DNA from: Aliirhizobium smilacinae
GTDB lineage: Bacteria; Pseudomonadota; Alphaproteobacteria; Rhizobiales; Rhizobiaceae
Length of the DNA: 64,000 nt
Reading direction: 5' to 3'
Assembly (NCBI RefSeq): GCF_006335145.1
Contig: NZ_VDMN01000006.1
Location: 269,304 to 333,303 of the forward strand
Each line of letters opens with the position of its first letter. Position 1 is the stretch's first letter. This document shows positions 1 to 8,896 of the stretch, one piece after another. The notes below the pieces were generated by a model that was given only the letters and a program-made list of their open reading frames with translations, did no database searches and was not told the DNA's origin. Made by a program: the position numbers and the translations under genes.

Positions 1-1
1 T

Positions 2-535
2 GCGGTCGACGGCGAAAAGGAAGTGCAGATCGCCGTGCCGGAAACGGATATCGTCCATTTCAAACCCGGCAAATCGGTAAAGGCCAGCTTCTGGTCGGCG
101 CGAGATCTGGTGCTTGAAGGCAAGGTCCGCGAAGTGGCCGGCAGCGCCGACGCGCAGTCGCGTACCTTCGCCGTCCGGGTCAGCCTGCCGGCAGATGACC
201 GGGTGCTGATCGGCATGACGGCAACGATCGATGCGGTCGAGGACAATGTCGCGCCAACATTCGGCGTGCCGCTCGCAGCGCTTTCCCAGAAAGACGGCAA
301 GCCGGTTGTGTGGATCGTCGATCGCGAAAAGGGCGAGGTCAGTGCCCGGCCGGTTACTGTCGCGGGATATGGCGACAGCAGTGCGCGGATTTCCGAGGGG
401 CTTGCCAAGGGCGACCTCGTCGTCTCGGCCGGCACGCAGTTCATGAAGGACGGGTTGAAGGTCAAGCTGCCCGAAACGGTCGCGTCGCGCTTCGGCAGCG
501 TATCGACCCAGTCCACCGCTTCGATCCAGCCTTAA
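2..535 (+). CDS. RND efflux periplasmic adaptor subunit (membrane fusion protein), C-terminal part
   Basis: The reading frame is open from base 2, so the gene begins left of the window and only the last 177 or so residues are visible. They match the beta-barrel and membrane-proximal domains of HlyD/AcrA-type adaptors, for example the segment reading GMTATIDAV followed by the VPLAAL strand. Such proteins link an inner-membrane RND pump to an outer-membrane channel. The pump gene follows after 28 bases, so the two are one operon. The lipoprotein or signal region and the hairpin domain are outside the window, so substrate class cannot be judged. The family call is firm. Confidence 0.85.
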   Translation, partial: AVDGEKEVQIAVPETDIVHFKPGKSVKASFWSARDLVLEGKVREVAGSADAQSRTFAVRVSLPADDRVLIGMTATIDAVEDNVAPTFGVPLAALSQKDGKPVVWIVDREKGEVSARPVTVAGYGDSSARISEGLAKGDLVVSAGTQFMKDGLKVKLPETVASRFGSVSTQSTASIQP

Positions 536-563
536 TCGCCCTGCGCTGAAAAGGACAACCCCA

Positions 564-3500
564 ATGAGTTCCTCCAATCAGGCAAATCCGCAGCCAAAGG
601 GCGGTTTCAACCTTTCGCGCTGGGCGATCGGCCATCCGAGCATTGCGCGCTTCCTGTTCGGCCTGATCATCGTCATGGGCATTCTCGGCGTCATGAACAT
701 GGGCCAGAAGGAAGATCCCGACTTCACCTTCCGCGTCATGGTGGTGCAGAGCGTCTGGCCTGGCGCCTCGGTTGAAGACATGCAGAACCAGGTCGTCAAC
801 AAGATCGAGCGCAAGCTGCAGGAAACGCCTCATCTCGACTGGGTAAAGTCCTACACGCGCGCCGGTATCGCTATCACCACGATCCAGGTGAAGGGCGATA
901 CGAATTCGCAAGAGGTTGCAGACGCCTTCTATCAGGTGCGCAAGAAGGTCGGCGACATCAAGCAGGATCTGCCGAGCGGTTTGCTCGGTCCCTATTTCAA
1001 CGACGAATTCGGCGATACTTATATCACGCTGCATGCGATCACCGGCGAGGGCTACAGCTACCCGGAACTCAAGCAATTTGCCATTCAGGCGCGCGACATG
1101 CTGCTTGCCACGCCCGGCGTGGAAAAGGCCACGATCCTCGGCGACCAGCCGCAGAAGATCTTCATCGATATTTCCTCCAAGGCGATGGCCGAGCGCGGTC
1201 TCAACGTGACCAATATCCAGGATGCCTTGGCCGGCCAGAATACCGTCGATGCTTCGGGCAGCGTGCAGACCGCGGATCGCTCGGTGCGCATCTCCGTCGA
1301 AGGCGACGTGAGGACGCCGGAAGACATTCGCGAGCTGAGGATCAAGGCTGGCGATCAGGTGATCCGGCTCGGCGATATCGCTACCGTCAAGGATGGCCTC
1401 GTTGATCCGTATGAGCGGAAATTCCGCTTCAACGGGCATGACAGCGTCCAGCTCGGCGTCGTCATGGCCAACGGCTTCAAGGTGACCGATGTCGGCCATG
1501 ACATCGAGGAGACCTACAAGCGATTTGCCGAAACGCTGCCGATCGGCGCCGAAGTGCATCAGGTTTCCAACCAGCCGGAAGTCGTGACCGAAGCGGTCGG
1601 GGAATTCACCCAGGCACTGATGGAGGCGCTTGCCATCGTGCTGGTCGTGTCGCTGATCTCGATCGGCTGGCGCTCGGGCATCGTGATCGCGATCGCCATC
1701 CCGCTGGTGCTCTCGGCAACACTGGCGATCATGTATTATCTCGGCATCGAGCTGCAGCGCATCTCGCTCGGCGCGCTGATCATTGCGCTCGGGCTGCTCG
1801 TCGACGATGCGATGATCGTGGTCGAGATGATGGAGCGCAAACTGGAAGAGGGGCTTCCGCGGCTGGAGGCTGCGACATTCGCCTATTCCTCCACCGCCTT
1901 CCCGATGCTGACCGGCACGCTGATTACCACAGCCGGCTTCATCCCCGTCGGGTTTGCGGACTCGACGGCCGGTGAATATGTGCGCTCGCTGTTCTACGTA
2001 GTCGGTATCGCGCTGATCGTGTCGTGGTTCGTGGCGGTCTATTTCACGCCGTGGCTCGGCTACATGCTGCTGAAACAGCGTGCCCATGCCGGAACCGGTC
2101 ATCACCACGACGCCTATGATACGCGCATGTATCGCGGTGTGCGGCACACGGTGACCTGGTCTGTGCGCCACAAGGCGATCATTCTTCTCGCAACGCTCGG
2201 CATCTTTGCCGGCAGCCTGTGGTCGTTCCAGTTCATTCCGCAGAGCTTCTTCCCGCAATCGTCGAGGCCGGAAATTCTGGTCGACATGTGGCTGCCGGAA
2301 GGAACTGCGATCGAGGAGGTGGAACGTCAGGCCAAGGCGCTCGAAGACAAGATCATGCCCGATCAGGACAAGACCTTCATCGCCACCTTCATCGGCGAAG
2401 GCGCGCCGCGTTTCTTCCTGCCGCTCGACCAGCAGCTTCGCAATCCGAACTACGCCCAGTTGCTGATCATGTCGAAGGGGCTCGAGGAGCGCGAGCGGAT
2501 GATCGTGAAGCTGCGGCAGATTCTTGCCGACGATTTCCCGACCGTACGCAGCAAGGTCGACCGCCTGTTCCTCGGTCCGCCAACCGGCTGGCCGGTGCAG
2601 ATGCGCGTCATCGGCCCTGACAAGGCGGAAGTGCGCCGCATCGCCGATCAAGTGAAGGAGCGTTACCACCAGAACCCGCTTTTCGGTTCGATCCACGACG
2701 ACTGGATGGAGCCGGTGCCGGGCATGAAGCTGGTCATCGATCAGGACCGCGCCCGGGCGCTGGGTGTCTCGTCGCAGCGCGTGCGGCAGATGCTGCAGGC
2801 CGCAACAGCCGGCGCTCCGCTTGCGGATTTCCGTGATGGCGAAGAGACGGTCTCGATCGTGCTGCGCGAACCGGATGCGACCCGCGACCTGCTCTCTGCC
2901 GTCCAGTCGGTCTATGTGCCGACCGATTTCGGCGGCTTCGTGCCGGTGTCGCAGATCGCCCAGGTCGTGCCCGTGATGGAGCAGGGGATCGAGTGGCGGC
3001 GCGATCGCCTGCCGACGATCACCGTCAAGGCGACATTGCCCGATGGCATCGAGGCGACGCAGGCGTCGATGAATTTTTACAATTCGATTGCCGATCTGAG
3101 GGGCGCGCTTCCCGCCGGCTACCGGATCGAGATCCAGGGCGGTGCCGAGGATGCGGCCGAAAGCCAGGCCTCGATCGCCGCCAAGGCGCCGATCATGCTG
3201 CTGGTCATCATGCTTCTGCTGATGATGCAGTTGAGGCATTTCGGCAAGGCATTGCTGGTGCTCGCCACCGGTCCGCTCGGGATCATCGGCGCGGCGATGG
3301 CTCTTCTGATCACCGGGGCGCCGTTCGGCTTCGTGGCGATCCTTGGGGTGATTGCGCTGCTCGGCATCATCATCCGCAACTCGATCATCCTGATCGACCA
3401 GATCGACCAGGATATCGCGGCGGGCATGCATCGTCAGGAAGCGATCGTGGGCGCTGCCGTACGTCGTTTCCGGCCGATCATGCTCACCGCAATGACGGCG

Positions 3501-3725
3501 GTGCTGGCGCTGATCCCGATTTCCTGGGGTCTGTTCTGGGGGCCGCTCGCCTATGCGATGATGGGCGGCATTCTGGTGGCAACCGTGCTGACACTTCTGG
3601 TTCTGCCGGCGGGGTATTCGTTGTTCTTTGGGCGCGAGCCGAAGGCGAAGGACGGCGAGGGCCAGCCGGCCAATCAGGGCGATCTATTCGACGGGAAGCG
3701 GGAACTGCCGATGGCTGCGGAGTAG
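564..3725 (+). CDS. RND family multidrug/solute efflux permease (AcrB/HAE-type)
   Basis: A 1053-residue inner-membrane proton antiporter, the usual length for AcrB-like pumps. The frame shows the RND plan: one N-terminal membrane segment, a large periplasmic loop, a cluster of membrane helices around residues 350-510, a second large periplasmic loop, and a final helix cluster around 860-1035. The proton-relay aspartate pair in helix 4 is visible as LLVDDAMIVVEMMERK near residue 413. The ATG follows an AAAGGACAA ribosome site. It is downstream of, and probably co-transcribed with, the adaptor gene ending at 535. No outer-membrane channel gene follows, so a TolC-like protein elsewhere is presumably used. 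Drug or ion specificity cannot be read from sequence. Confidence 0.93.
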   Translation: MSSSNQANPQPKGGFNLSRWAIGHPSIARFLFGLIIVMGILGVMNMGQKEDPDFTFRVMVVQSVWPGASVEDMQNQVVNKIERKLQETPHLDWVKSYTRAGIAITTIQVKGDTNSQEVADAFYQVRKKVGDIKQDLPSGLLGPYFNDEFGDTYITLHAITGEGYSYPELKQFAIQARDMLLATPGVEKATILGDQPQKIFIDISSKAMAERGLNVTNIQDALAGQNTVDASGSVQTADRSVRISVEGDVRTPEDIRELRIKAGDQVIRLGDIATVKDGLVDPYERKFRFNGHDSVQLGVVMANGFKVTDVGHDIEETYKRFAETLPIGAEVHQVSNQPEVVTEAVGEFTQALMEALAIVLVVSLISIGWRSGIVIAIAIPLVLSATLAIMYYLGIELQRISLGALIIALGLLVDDAMIVVEMMERKLEEGLPRLEAATFAYSSTAFPMLTGTLITTAGFIPVGFADSTAGEYVRSLFYVVGIALIVSWFVAVYFTPWLGYMLLKQRAHAGTGHHHDAYDTRMYRGVRHTVTWSVRHKAIILLATLGIFAGSLWSFQFIPQSFFPQSSRPEILVDMWLPEGTAIEEVERQAKALEDKIMPDQDKTFIATFIGEGAPRFFLPLDQQLRNPNYAQLLIMSKGLEERERMIVKLRQILADDFPTVRSKVDRLFLGPPTGWPVQMRVIGPDKAEVRRIADQVKERYHQNPLFGSIHDDWMEPVPGMKLVIDQDRARALGVSSQRVRQMLQAATAGAPLADFRDGEETVSIVLREPDATRDLLSAVQSVYVPTDFGGFVPVSQIAQVVPVMEQGIEWRRDRLPTITVKATLPDGIEATQASMNFYNSIADLRGALPAGYRIEIQGGAEDAAESQASIAAKAPIMLLVIMLLLMMQLRHFGKALLVLATGPLGIIGAAMALLITGAPFGFVAILGVIALLGIIIRNSIILIDQIDQDIAAGMHRQEAIVGAAVRRFRPIMLTAMTAVLALIPISWGLFWGPLAYAMMGGILVATVLTLLVLPAGYSLFFGREPKAKDGEGQPANQGDLFDGKRELPMAAE

Positions 3726-3749
3726 AGGGCTTCGTGGGCGCGGAAGGTT

Positions 3750-3885
3750 CCCCTCAGCAACAAAATCTAAGACTTAGCCTTTGGCTAAGATCTTGATTTT
3801 GTAACCTCTCCCACAAGGGGAGAGATACCGGTGAGGCATCTTAGCTTTAGCTAAGATGTTGAAATCGCAAGTGAGGGGATCGCCA
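3750..3885. repeat. Mosaic palindromic intergenic element
   Basis: This spacer holds three nested hairpins. The first (about 3760-3801) has outer arms CAAAATC and GATTTTG and inner arms CTTAGCC and GGCTAAG. The second is CTCTCCC/GGGGAGAG around 3808-3827. The third is a perfect 10-base stem, CATCTTAGCT with AGCTAAGATG, at 3837-3858. The outer ends carry CCCTCA and GTGAGGG. The build resembles the RIME/RPE-like mosaic elements of rhizobia and shares the CTCTCCCC/GGGGAGAG module with copies near 17 kb and 36.8 kb. Confidence 0.65.
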
Positions 3886-3998
3886 TCCATACTGCCGGCA
3901 ACTCTCCCGATGCGGCAATCAGGTCCAATATTATGTCTGGCATCATCGATTTGCTGACCGTTATGATCACGGACCGCTAATGACATTCAGGGACAGGC

Positions 3999-5078
3999 AT
4001 GACCGATAGGGCAGTTCAGACCGACGAAATCCTTTTTTCCCGCATCGGGTCGGCGGCGATCATCAGGCTCAACCGGCCGAAGGCGCTCAACAGCCTCAAC
4101 CTTGCCATGGTGCATGCGATGAAACCGGCGATGGAGCGGTTTGCCAATGACCCCGAGATCTCCTGTGTCATCCTGACGGGCGAAGGCGAACGCGGGCTTT
4201 GCGCCGGCGGTGATATCCGCGCCATCTACCAGCTCGGCAAGGCAGGCGATCCGGACGTCACCCGCTTCTGGCGCGAGGAGTTCCCGATTAACTACACGAT
4301 CGCGCGCTATCCCAAACCCTATGTGGCGCTGATGGACGGTATCGTCATGGGCGGCGGCGTCGGTGTCGCGTCGCATGGCAGACACCGGATCGTCACCGAG
4401 CGAACGAAGCTTGCCATGCCCGAGACAGGCATCGGTTATGTGCCGGATGTCGGCGCGACATGGCTTCTGCCGAGGGCGCCGGGCGAGATCGGCACATGGA
4501 TGGGCCTGACCGGCGAAATCGTCGGCGCGGCGGATGCCATTTTTGCAGGCCTTGCCGACATGTTCGTTCCCTCAGAACGGCTAGGGGCGCTGACGCAGGC
4601 GCTGGGCGAGCTGAAAGCCGGATCATCGGATAGGGATGTCCGGGCGGTCATCGACGGGTTTGCCGGAGCGCCGGGGGAAAGCCGGCTTGCAATGCATCGC
4701 GACCTCATCGATCGCGTGTTTGCCTTCGATACGGTGGAGGAGATCATCGCGGCGCTCGAAACGGAACCGGGCGAGTTCGCGGCTGAGACACGCGCCGTGA
4801 TCGCCAGGCGTTCACCGACGAGCCTCAAGCTGACTTTGCGATTGCTGCGTGCCGGGCGGAAAAGTTCCGGTCTGGTGGAATGCCTTGAGCGGGAGTTCAC
4901 AGTCGCTTCGGAGCTTCTGCGCAACCGTGACTTCTATGAGGGCGTGCGGGCCGCCGTGATCGACAAGGACCGCAATCCGCAATGGCAGCCGGCGACGCTG
5001 GCGCAGGTGAGCGATGCGGATCTGGATCGGTATTTTGTCGGTGGTCATGCAGTGTTGTTTCCCGAGCATCGGCTGTAA
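3999..5078 (+). CDS. Enoyl-CoA hydratase/isomerase family protein, probable 3-hydroxyisobutyryl-CoA hydrolase
   Basis: A 359-residue crotonase-fold protein. Length and the C-terminal half (about residues 190-350, with RSPTSLKLTLRLLR and ECLEREFTV) fit the HIBCH branch rather than the shorter plain enoyl-CoA hydratases. The oxyanion-hole motif GLCAGGDIRAIY lies near residues 66-77, and the second active-site stretch MGGGVGVASHGRHRI, followed by PETGIGYVPDVG, near 116-150. HIBCH enzymes hydrolyse 3-hydroxyisobutyryl-CoA in valine breakdown. The gene stands alone, with no valine pathway genes beside it, so the exact substrate is inferred from family features. The ATG is preceded by AGGGACAGG. 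Confidence 0.82.
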   Translation: MTDRAVQTDEILFSRIGSAAIIRLNRPKALNSLNLAMVHAMKPAMERFANDPEISCVILTGEGERGLCAGGDIRAIYQLGKAGDPDVTRFWREEFPINYTIARYPKPYVALMDGIVMGGGVGVASHGRHRIVTERTKLAMPETGIGYVPDVGATWLLPRAPGEIGTWMGLTGEIVGAADAIFAGLADMFVPSERLGALTQALGELKAGSSDRDVRAVIDGFAGAPGESRLAMHRDLIDRVFAFDTVEEIIAALETEPGEFAAETRAVIARRSPTSLKLTLRLLRAGRKSSGLVECLEREFTVASELLRNRDFYEGVRAAVIDKDRNPQWQPATLAQVSDADLDRYFVGGHAVLFPEHRL

Positions 5079-5529
5079 CCCAAGCAATAGGCTTGGCGGA
5101 TTTGCTGAAGGGGCTGAACTTCGGGTACCCCCTTTGCCGCAAACACCTACATCCACGCGGGCCTGAGCCGGCATGGTTGGGTTGGGAATGGGGCAGGCAA
5201 GTGGGTATTGTGGGGTAGTTGGTAGATCTGGTCTGCCTGCCCCGGCCGTTTCATCCGGTCTTTCGGGACTTGTCAGTTCCCTTTAGACCATATTTTCGAC
5301 CATCACCGGAAACCGGGCTGCGACCAGTTGAAGGAGGAGGCCGGTTCGCGAACCCGGTTCCCATCCGATGACGGGAGGATTGTCGCGCGCTTCTCGGGCG
5401 CGGGGATGAAATCGATCGGGCGGTTTCGGCAAGTCTTTGCGAGACAATGCGAATAATTTCAACGCCCGGTCCGATCATCCCCGCGACAGAGGGGCATGGT
5501 ATCATGCCGATACGAGCGCGGGCGGCGTG
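5079..5529. other. Long spacer without a supported gene
   Basis: About 450 bases separate the hydratase stop from the RidA stop on the other strand. Open frames here are short, arginine/serine-rich and start weakly, so I do not call a gene. The right half is rich in local inverted repeats, for example GGTTCGCGAACC near 5342, CGCGC/GCGCG near 5384-5401 and CCCC/GGGG near 5480. I find no clear promoter, terminator or known RNA in it. Confidence 0.4.
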
Positions 5530-5928
5530 TCAGGCGGCCTGCGGAATGCGGGCGATGACCTTGATTTCGAAATCGAAGCCCGAAAGCCAGGTGGTGCCGA
5601 CGGCGGTCCAGTTCGGATAGGGGGCTGTAGGGAAGATCCGGTTCTTGACTTCCATGATCGTGCCGAACTGGTTTTCGGGATCGGTGTGGAAGGTGGTGAC
5701 GTCGACGATATCTTCCAGCCCGGCGCCAGCGGCTTTCAATACGGACTGGAGGTTGTCGAAGGCGAGTTCGACCTGGGTCTTGAAATCCGGTTCGGCCGTG
5801 CCGTCCTCACGGCTGCCGACCTGGCCCGAAATGAACAGAAGGTCGCCGGAGCGGATGGCCGCCGAATAACCGTGCTTTTCGTAAAGAGCGTGGCGGTTCG
5901 GCGGGAAGATGGTTTCGCGTTTTGTCAT
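5530..5928 (-). CDS. RidA family protein (YjgF/YER057c/UK114)
   Basis: A 132-residue single-domain RidA fold. I start at the ATG at 5928 (MTKRETIFPP), preceded by GAGAGGCC, instead of the longer frame that runs through the operator region. Visible family marks are GDLLFISGQVG, the AFDNLQSVLKAAGAGLEDIVDVTTF segment and the C-terminal FEIKVIARIP. In the archetypal enamine/imine deaminase an arginine (Arg105) sits in the PARS-like loop; here that loop reads PNWTAVG, so the residue appears replaced. This points to a non-canonical RidA subgroup with unknown substrate. The gene is divergent from a TetR regulator, and three operator-like palindromes lie between them, so TetR control is likely. Confidence 0.88.
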   Translation of the reverse strand: MTKRETIFPPNRHALYEKHGYSAAIRSGDLLFISGQVGSREDGTAEPDFKTQVELAFDNLQSVLKAAGAGLEDIVDVTTFHTDPENQFGTIMEVKNRIFPTAPYPNWTAVGTTWLSGFDFEIKVIARIPQAA

Positions 5929-5998
5929 GATCTGGCCTCTCAATGTTTCCGGTGCGTATCCGACAGGATGCGCTTCACAAGCCGGGGTGGAATTTGAT

Positions 5999-6061
5999 AT
6001 ACGGCTCGTATGTAAATATGTAGCATACGGTGCGTATGTCAAGTTCATATACGTTGCGTAT
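5999..6061. promoter_or_regulatory. Three-copy TetR operator array
   Basis: Three near-identical 13-base palindromes of the form ATACG-N3-CGTAT lie at 5999-6011 (spacer GCT), 6025-6037 (GTG) and 6049-6061 (TTG). They are spaced 26 and 24 bases start to start, so they sit close to the same face of the helix. A degenerate half-site, GTGCGTATCCG, lies at 5952-5962. The array fills the divergent spacer between ridA-like and tetR-like genes and almost certainly binds the TetR protein encoded at 6081. Confidence 0.82.
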
Positions 6062-6080
6062 CTGAAATTCGGAGTTTGCA

Positions 6081-6686
6081 ATGGCTGGAAAGCGTCTGGA
6101 AAAGATGGAAGAAAACCGCGCAAAGCTGATAGCGGCAGCGCGAAAAGCCTTTGCGGAAAAGGGGTTCGCCCATGCTTCGATGGACGAGCTTACTGCCGAT
6201 GCCGGGCTGACGCGCGGCGCGCTCTATCACAATTTCGGCGACAAGCGGGGGCTTCTTGCTGCGGTCGTCGACCAACTGGATAGCGAGATGGCGGCCCGGG
6301 CAAAGGAGATCGGCGCGGAGAGGGCAGGCCGGGACGAGGGTGATATGTGGCAGGCGCTACTTGGCGAAGGGGCGGCCTATATCGAGATGGCGCTTGATCC
6401 GGAAATACAGAGGATCGTGCTGCTTGACGGCCCGGCCGTGCTGGGCGATCCGTCCTTGTGGCCGAGCCAGAACAGCTGCCTTGCCGAGACGAGGAAGGGG
6501 GTCAGTCTGATGGTCGAGAACGGGATCATGAAGCCGGTCGATATCGAGGCCGCTGCCCGGCTTCTCAACGGCGCGGCCCTCAATGCCGCGCTCTGGGTGG
6601 CGGCGAGCGACAATCCGGCCGAGGTGCTGCCAAAGGCGGTCGAGGCATTCGCGCTGATGGCAGGCGGTTTGCGCGCCACGGCGTGA
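6081..6686 (+). CDS. TetR/AcrR family transcriptional regulator
   Basis: A 201-residue repressor-type protein. The N-terminal helix-turn-helix is typical: AARKAFAEKGFAHASMDELTADAGLTRGALYHNFGDKRGLLAAV, residues about 14-57. The C-terminal ligand-binding half has the LLDGPAVLG stretch common in this branch. The start ATG has GGAG ten bases upstream. It is transcribed away from the RidA-family gene, and the three ATACG-N3-CGTAT palindromes between them begin 20 bases before this start. The natural reading is autoregulation plus control of the RidA gene. The ligand is unknown. Confidence 0.92.
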   Translation: MAGKRLEKMEENRAKLIAAARKAFAEKGFAHASMDELTADAGLTRGALYHNFGDKRGLLAAVVDQLDSEMAARAKEIGAERAGRDEGDMWQALLGEGAAYIEMALDPEIQRIVLLDGPAVLGDPSLWPSQNSCLAETRKGVSLMVENGIMKPVDIEAAARLLNGAALNAALWVAASDNPAEVLPKAVEAFALMAGGLRATA

Positions 6687-6796
6687 AATCGTTACACCGC
6701 AACACATGGAAGACATTGCAACGTAAGACGTGGCAACCGATTTCCTTTGATGCGCGTTATGCTAATTAAGCCCATCGCCGTTAAGAGGATCGATCC

Positions 6797-8875
6797 TTGA
6801 GTTCTGACGAAATGCTTCATCTTCCGGATGACGATGCCCTCTTCCGGAGCGAAGCGCGTTATCGCGCCTTGTTCGAGGCGATCGACGAAGGTTTCTGCAT
6901 CATCGAGTTTATCGATGGCCCTGAAGGACCGCTGAGCGATTATGTGCATATCGAAGCCAATTCCGGCTACGAGCGGCAGACGGGTATTACGAATATCGTC
7001 GGCAAGCGGCTTCGCGAAATCGAGCCCGCCGCCGCGGACAAATGGATCGAGCTTTATGGCGGTGTTTTGCGCACCGGCGAGCCGATCCGTTTCGAACAGG
7101 AATTCGAAGCGATCGGACGGCATATCGAAGTGTCGAGTTCGCGTGTCGAGCCGCCCAGCCTGAGGCAGGTATCGGTGCTGTTTCGCGACATAACGGCCCG
7201 AAAGCATGCTGAAGCGGCGCTGAAGGCGAGCGAGGCCGTGGCGCGCGAAAATATCCAGCGTGTCAAGCTAGCGCTGGCAGCCGGAGCGATCATCGGCACA
7301 TGGTTCTGGGATATTCCGGCCGATAAGTTCACCATCGACGAGGCGTTTGCCGATGCTTTCGGCCTCGATCCGGCACTCGGGCGCAGCGGTCTGAGCCTCG
7401 ACCAGATCATCGAGACGGTGCATCCGGACGACAAGGCTGGGCTTTCGGCAGCGATCACGGAGGCGCTGACGCGCAGCGGCCCTTGGGCGCATCAATACCG
7501 GACACGGCGTCTGGACGGGAATTTCTACTGGCTGGAGGCCAACGGCCGGGTGGAGCTTTCAGCCGACGGCAAGCCGTTGCATTTTCCGGGCGTGCTGCTC
7601 GATATCGAGGCCCGCCGGAGCGTCGAGGCGGAGCGTGACCGTGCATCGGCAGCGCTGCGGGCATTGAACGATACCTTGGAACAGCGGGTTTCGGAGCGCA
7701 CCACCGAATTGATGCGTGCCGAAGAGCAGCTGCGCCATGCCCAGAAGATGGAGGCGGTTGGCCAACTGACTGGTGGTCTGGCGCATGATTTCAACAATCT
7801 GCTGGCCGGCATTTCCGGCTCGCTGGAACTGATGCAGACGCGGCTGGCGCAGGGACGGATCAGCGATCTCGACCGCTACATTACCGGTGCGCAAGGGGCG
7901 GCCAAGCGCGCCGCGGGCCTGACCCAGCGTCTGCTGGCGTTTTCGCGCCGACAGACGCTCGATCCGAAACCGGCCCTTCTCAACCGTCTGGTTTCAGGCA
8001 TGCAGGATCTGGTCACCCGGAGCGTTGGTCCCACCATCCATGTCGAAACGGCATTCGCCGGCGGTTTGTGGACGACTTTCGTCGATGTGGGGCAGCTCGA
8101 AAACGCGCTGCTCAATCTGTGCATCAATGCGCGCGACGCTATGCCCGATGGCGGCAAGCTGACGATCGAGACGTCCAACCGCTGGTTCGACGAGCGTGCT
8201 GCCCGCCAGCGCGGGTTGCCGCCCGGACAATATGTGTCGCTCTGCGTCAGCGATACGGGTACCGGCATGCCGCCGGAGATCGTCGAGCGTGCCTTCGATC
8301 CCTTCTACACGACCAAGCCGATCGGGCAGGGCACGGGGCTCGGGCTTTCCATGGTGCACGGTTTCGCCGGGCAATCCGGGGGCACGGCGCGGATTTATTC
8401 GGAACTCGGCAAGGGCACGATGATCTGCATCTACCTTCCGCGCCATCTCGGCGAAGAAGGGATCGATGAGGATGTGGCCGAGGTGGCCTCGGCACCGCGC
8501 TCCGCCGACCACGAAACCATTCTTGTTGTCGATGACGAGCCGCTGGTGCGGATGGTTGCGGTCGAGATCCTCGAAGAGCTCGGTTATCATGTGCTCGAGG
8601 CCGGTGACGGGCCGACGGCAATGAGGATCATGAATTCGGGCCAGCCGATTGATCTTCTGGTCACCGATGTCGGCCTGCCGGGCGGCATGAACGGGCGGCA
8701 GCTGGCGGATGCGGTGCGCGCAGACCGGCCGGATTTCAAAATCCTGTTCGTCACCGGTTACGCCGAAAACGCCGTGCTGAACCATGGCCATCTGGAACAC
8801 GGCATGCATGTGATGACCAAGCCGTTCCTTAGCGACGCCTTCGCACGGCGGGTGAGGGAGCTACTGTCGGAGTAG
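6797..8875 (+). CDS. Hybrid sensor histidine kinase with PAS domains and a C-terminal receiver
   Basis: 692 residues, no membrane segments, so probably a cytoplasmic sensor. Order of domains: PAS (about 10-140), second PAS with PAC tail (about 155-275), a short coiled linker ending VSERTTELMRAEEQL, HisKA dimerisation with LAHDFNNLLAG where the phospho-accepting His is residue 330, HATPase (N box INARDAMPDGG, G boxes DTGTGMPPEI and GQGTGLGLSM), then a receiver domain (about 570-690) with phospho-Asp 624 in LLVTDVGLPGG and the lysine in MTKPF. The receiver suggests self-inhibition or relay. The TTG start is chosen because AAGAGGA lies seven bases upstream; an ATG five codons on is the alternative. 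No partner regulator gene is adjacent. Confidence 0.9.
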   Translation: MSSDEMLHLPDDDALFRSEARYRALFEAIDEGFCIIEFIDGPEGPLSDYVHIEANSGYERQTGITNIVGKRLREIEPAAADKWIELYGGVLRTGEPIRFEQEFEAIGRHIEVSSSRVEPPSLRQVSVLFRDITARKHAEAALKASEAVARENIQRVKLALAAGAIIGTWFWDIPADKFTIDEAFADAFGLDPALGRSGLSLDQIIETVHPDDKAGLSAAITEALTRSGPWAHQYRTRRLDGNFYWLEANGRVELSADGKPLHFPGVLLDIEARRSVEAERDRASAALRALNDTLEQRVSERTTELMRAEEQLRHAQKMEAVGQLTGGLAHDFNNLLAGISGSLELMQTRLAQGRISDLDRYITGAQGAAKRAAGLTQRLLAFSRRQTLDPKPALLNRLVSGMQDLVTRSVGPTIHVETAFAGGLWTTFVDVGQLENALLNLCINARDAMPDGGKLTIETSNRWFDERAARQRGLPPGQYVSLCVSDTGTGMPPEIVERAFDPFYTTKPIGQGTGLGLSMVHGFAGQSGGTARIYSELGKGTMICIYLPRHLGEEGIDEDVAEVASAPRSADHETILVVDDEPLVRMVAVEILEELGYHVLEAGDGPTAMRIMNSGQPIDLLVTDVGLPGGMNGRQLADAVRADRPDFKILFVTGYAENAVLNHGHLEHGMHVMTKPFLSDAFARRVRELLSE

Positions 8876-8896
8876 GCCAAGGAAGCCGGGAGATGG

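Noticed and set aside
462..3431. A 989-residue open frame on the minus strand opposite the RND pump
   Set aside because: It is rich in Arg, His and Asp and has no domain pattern. It mirrors the high-GC codon bias of the strong RND gene on the other strand.
5251..5505. Short frames in the 5079-5529 spacer
   Set aside because: They have poor starts and biased composition and match no family I recognise.
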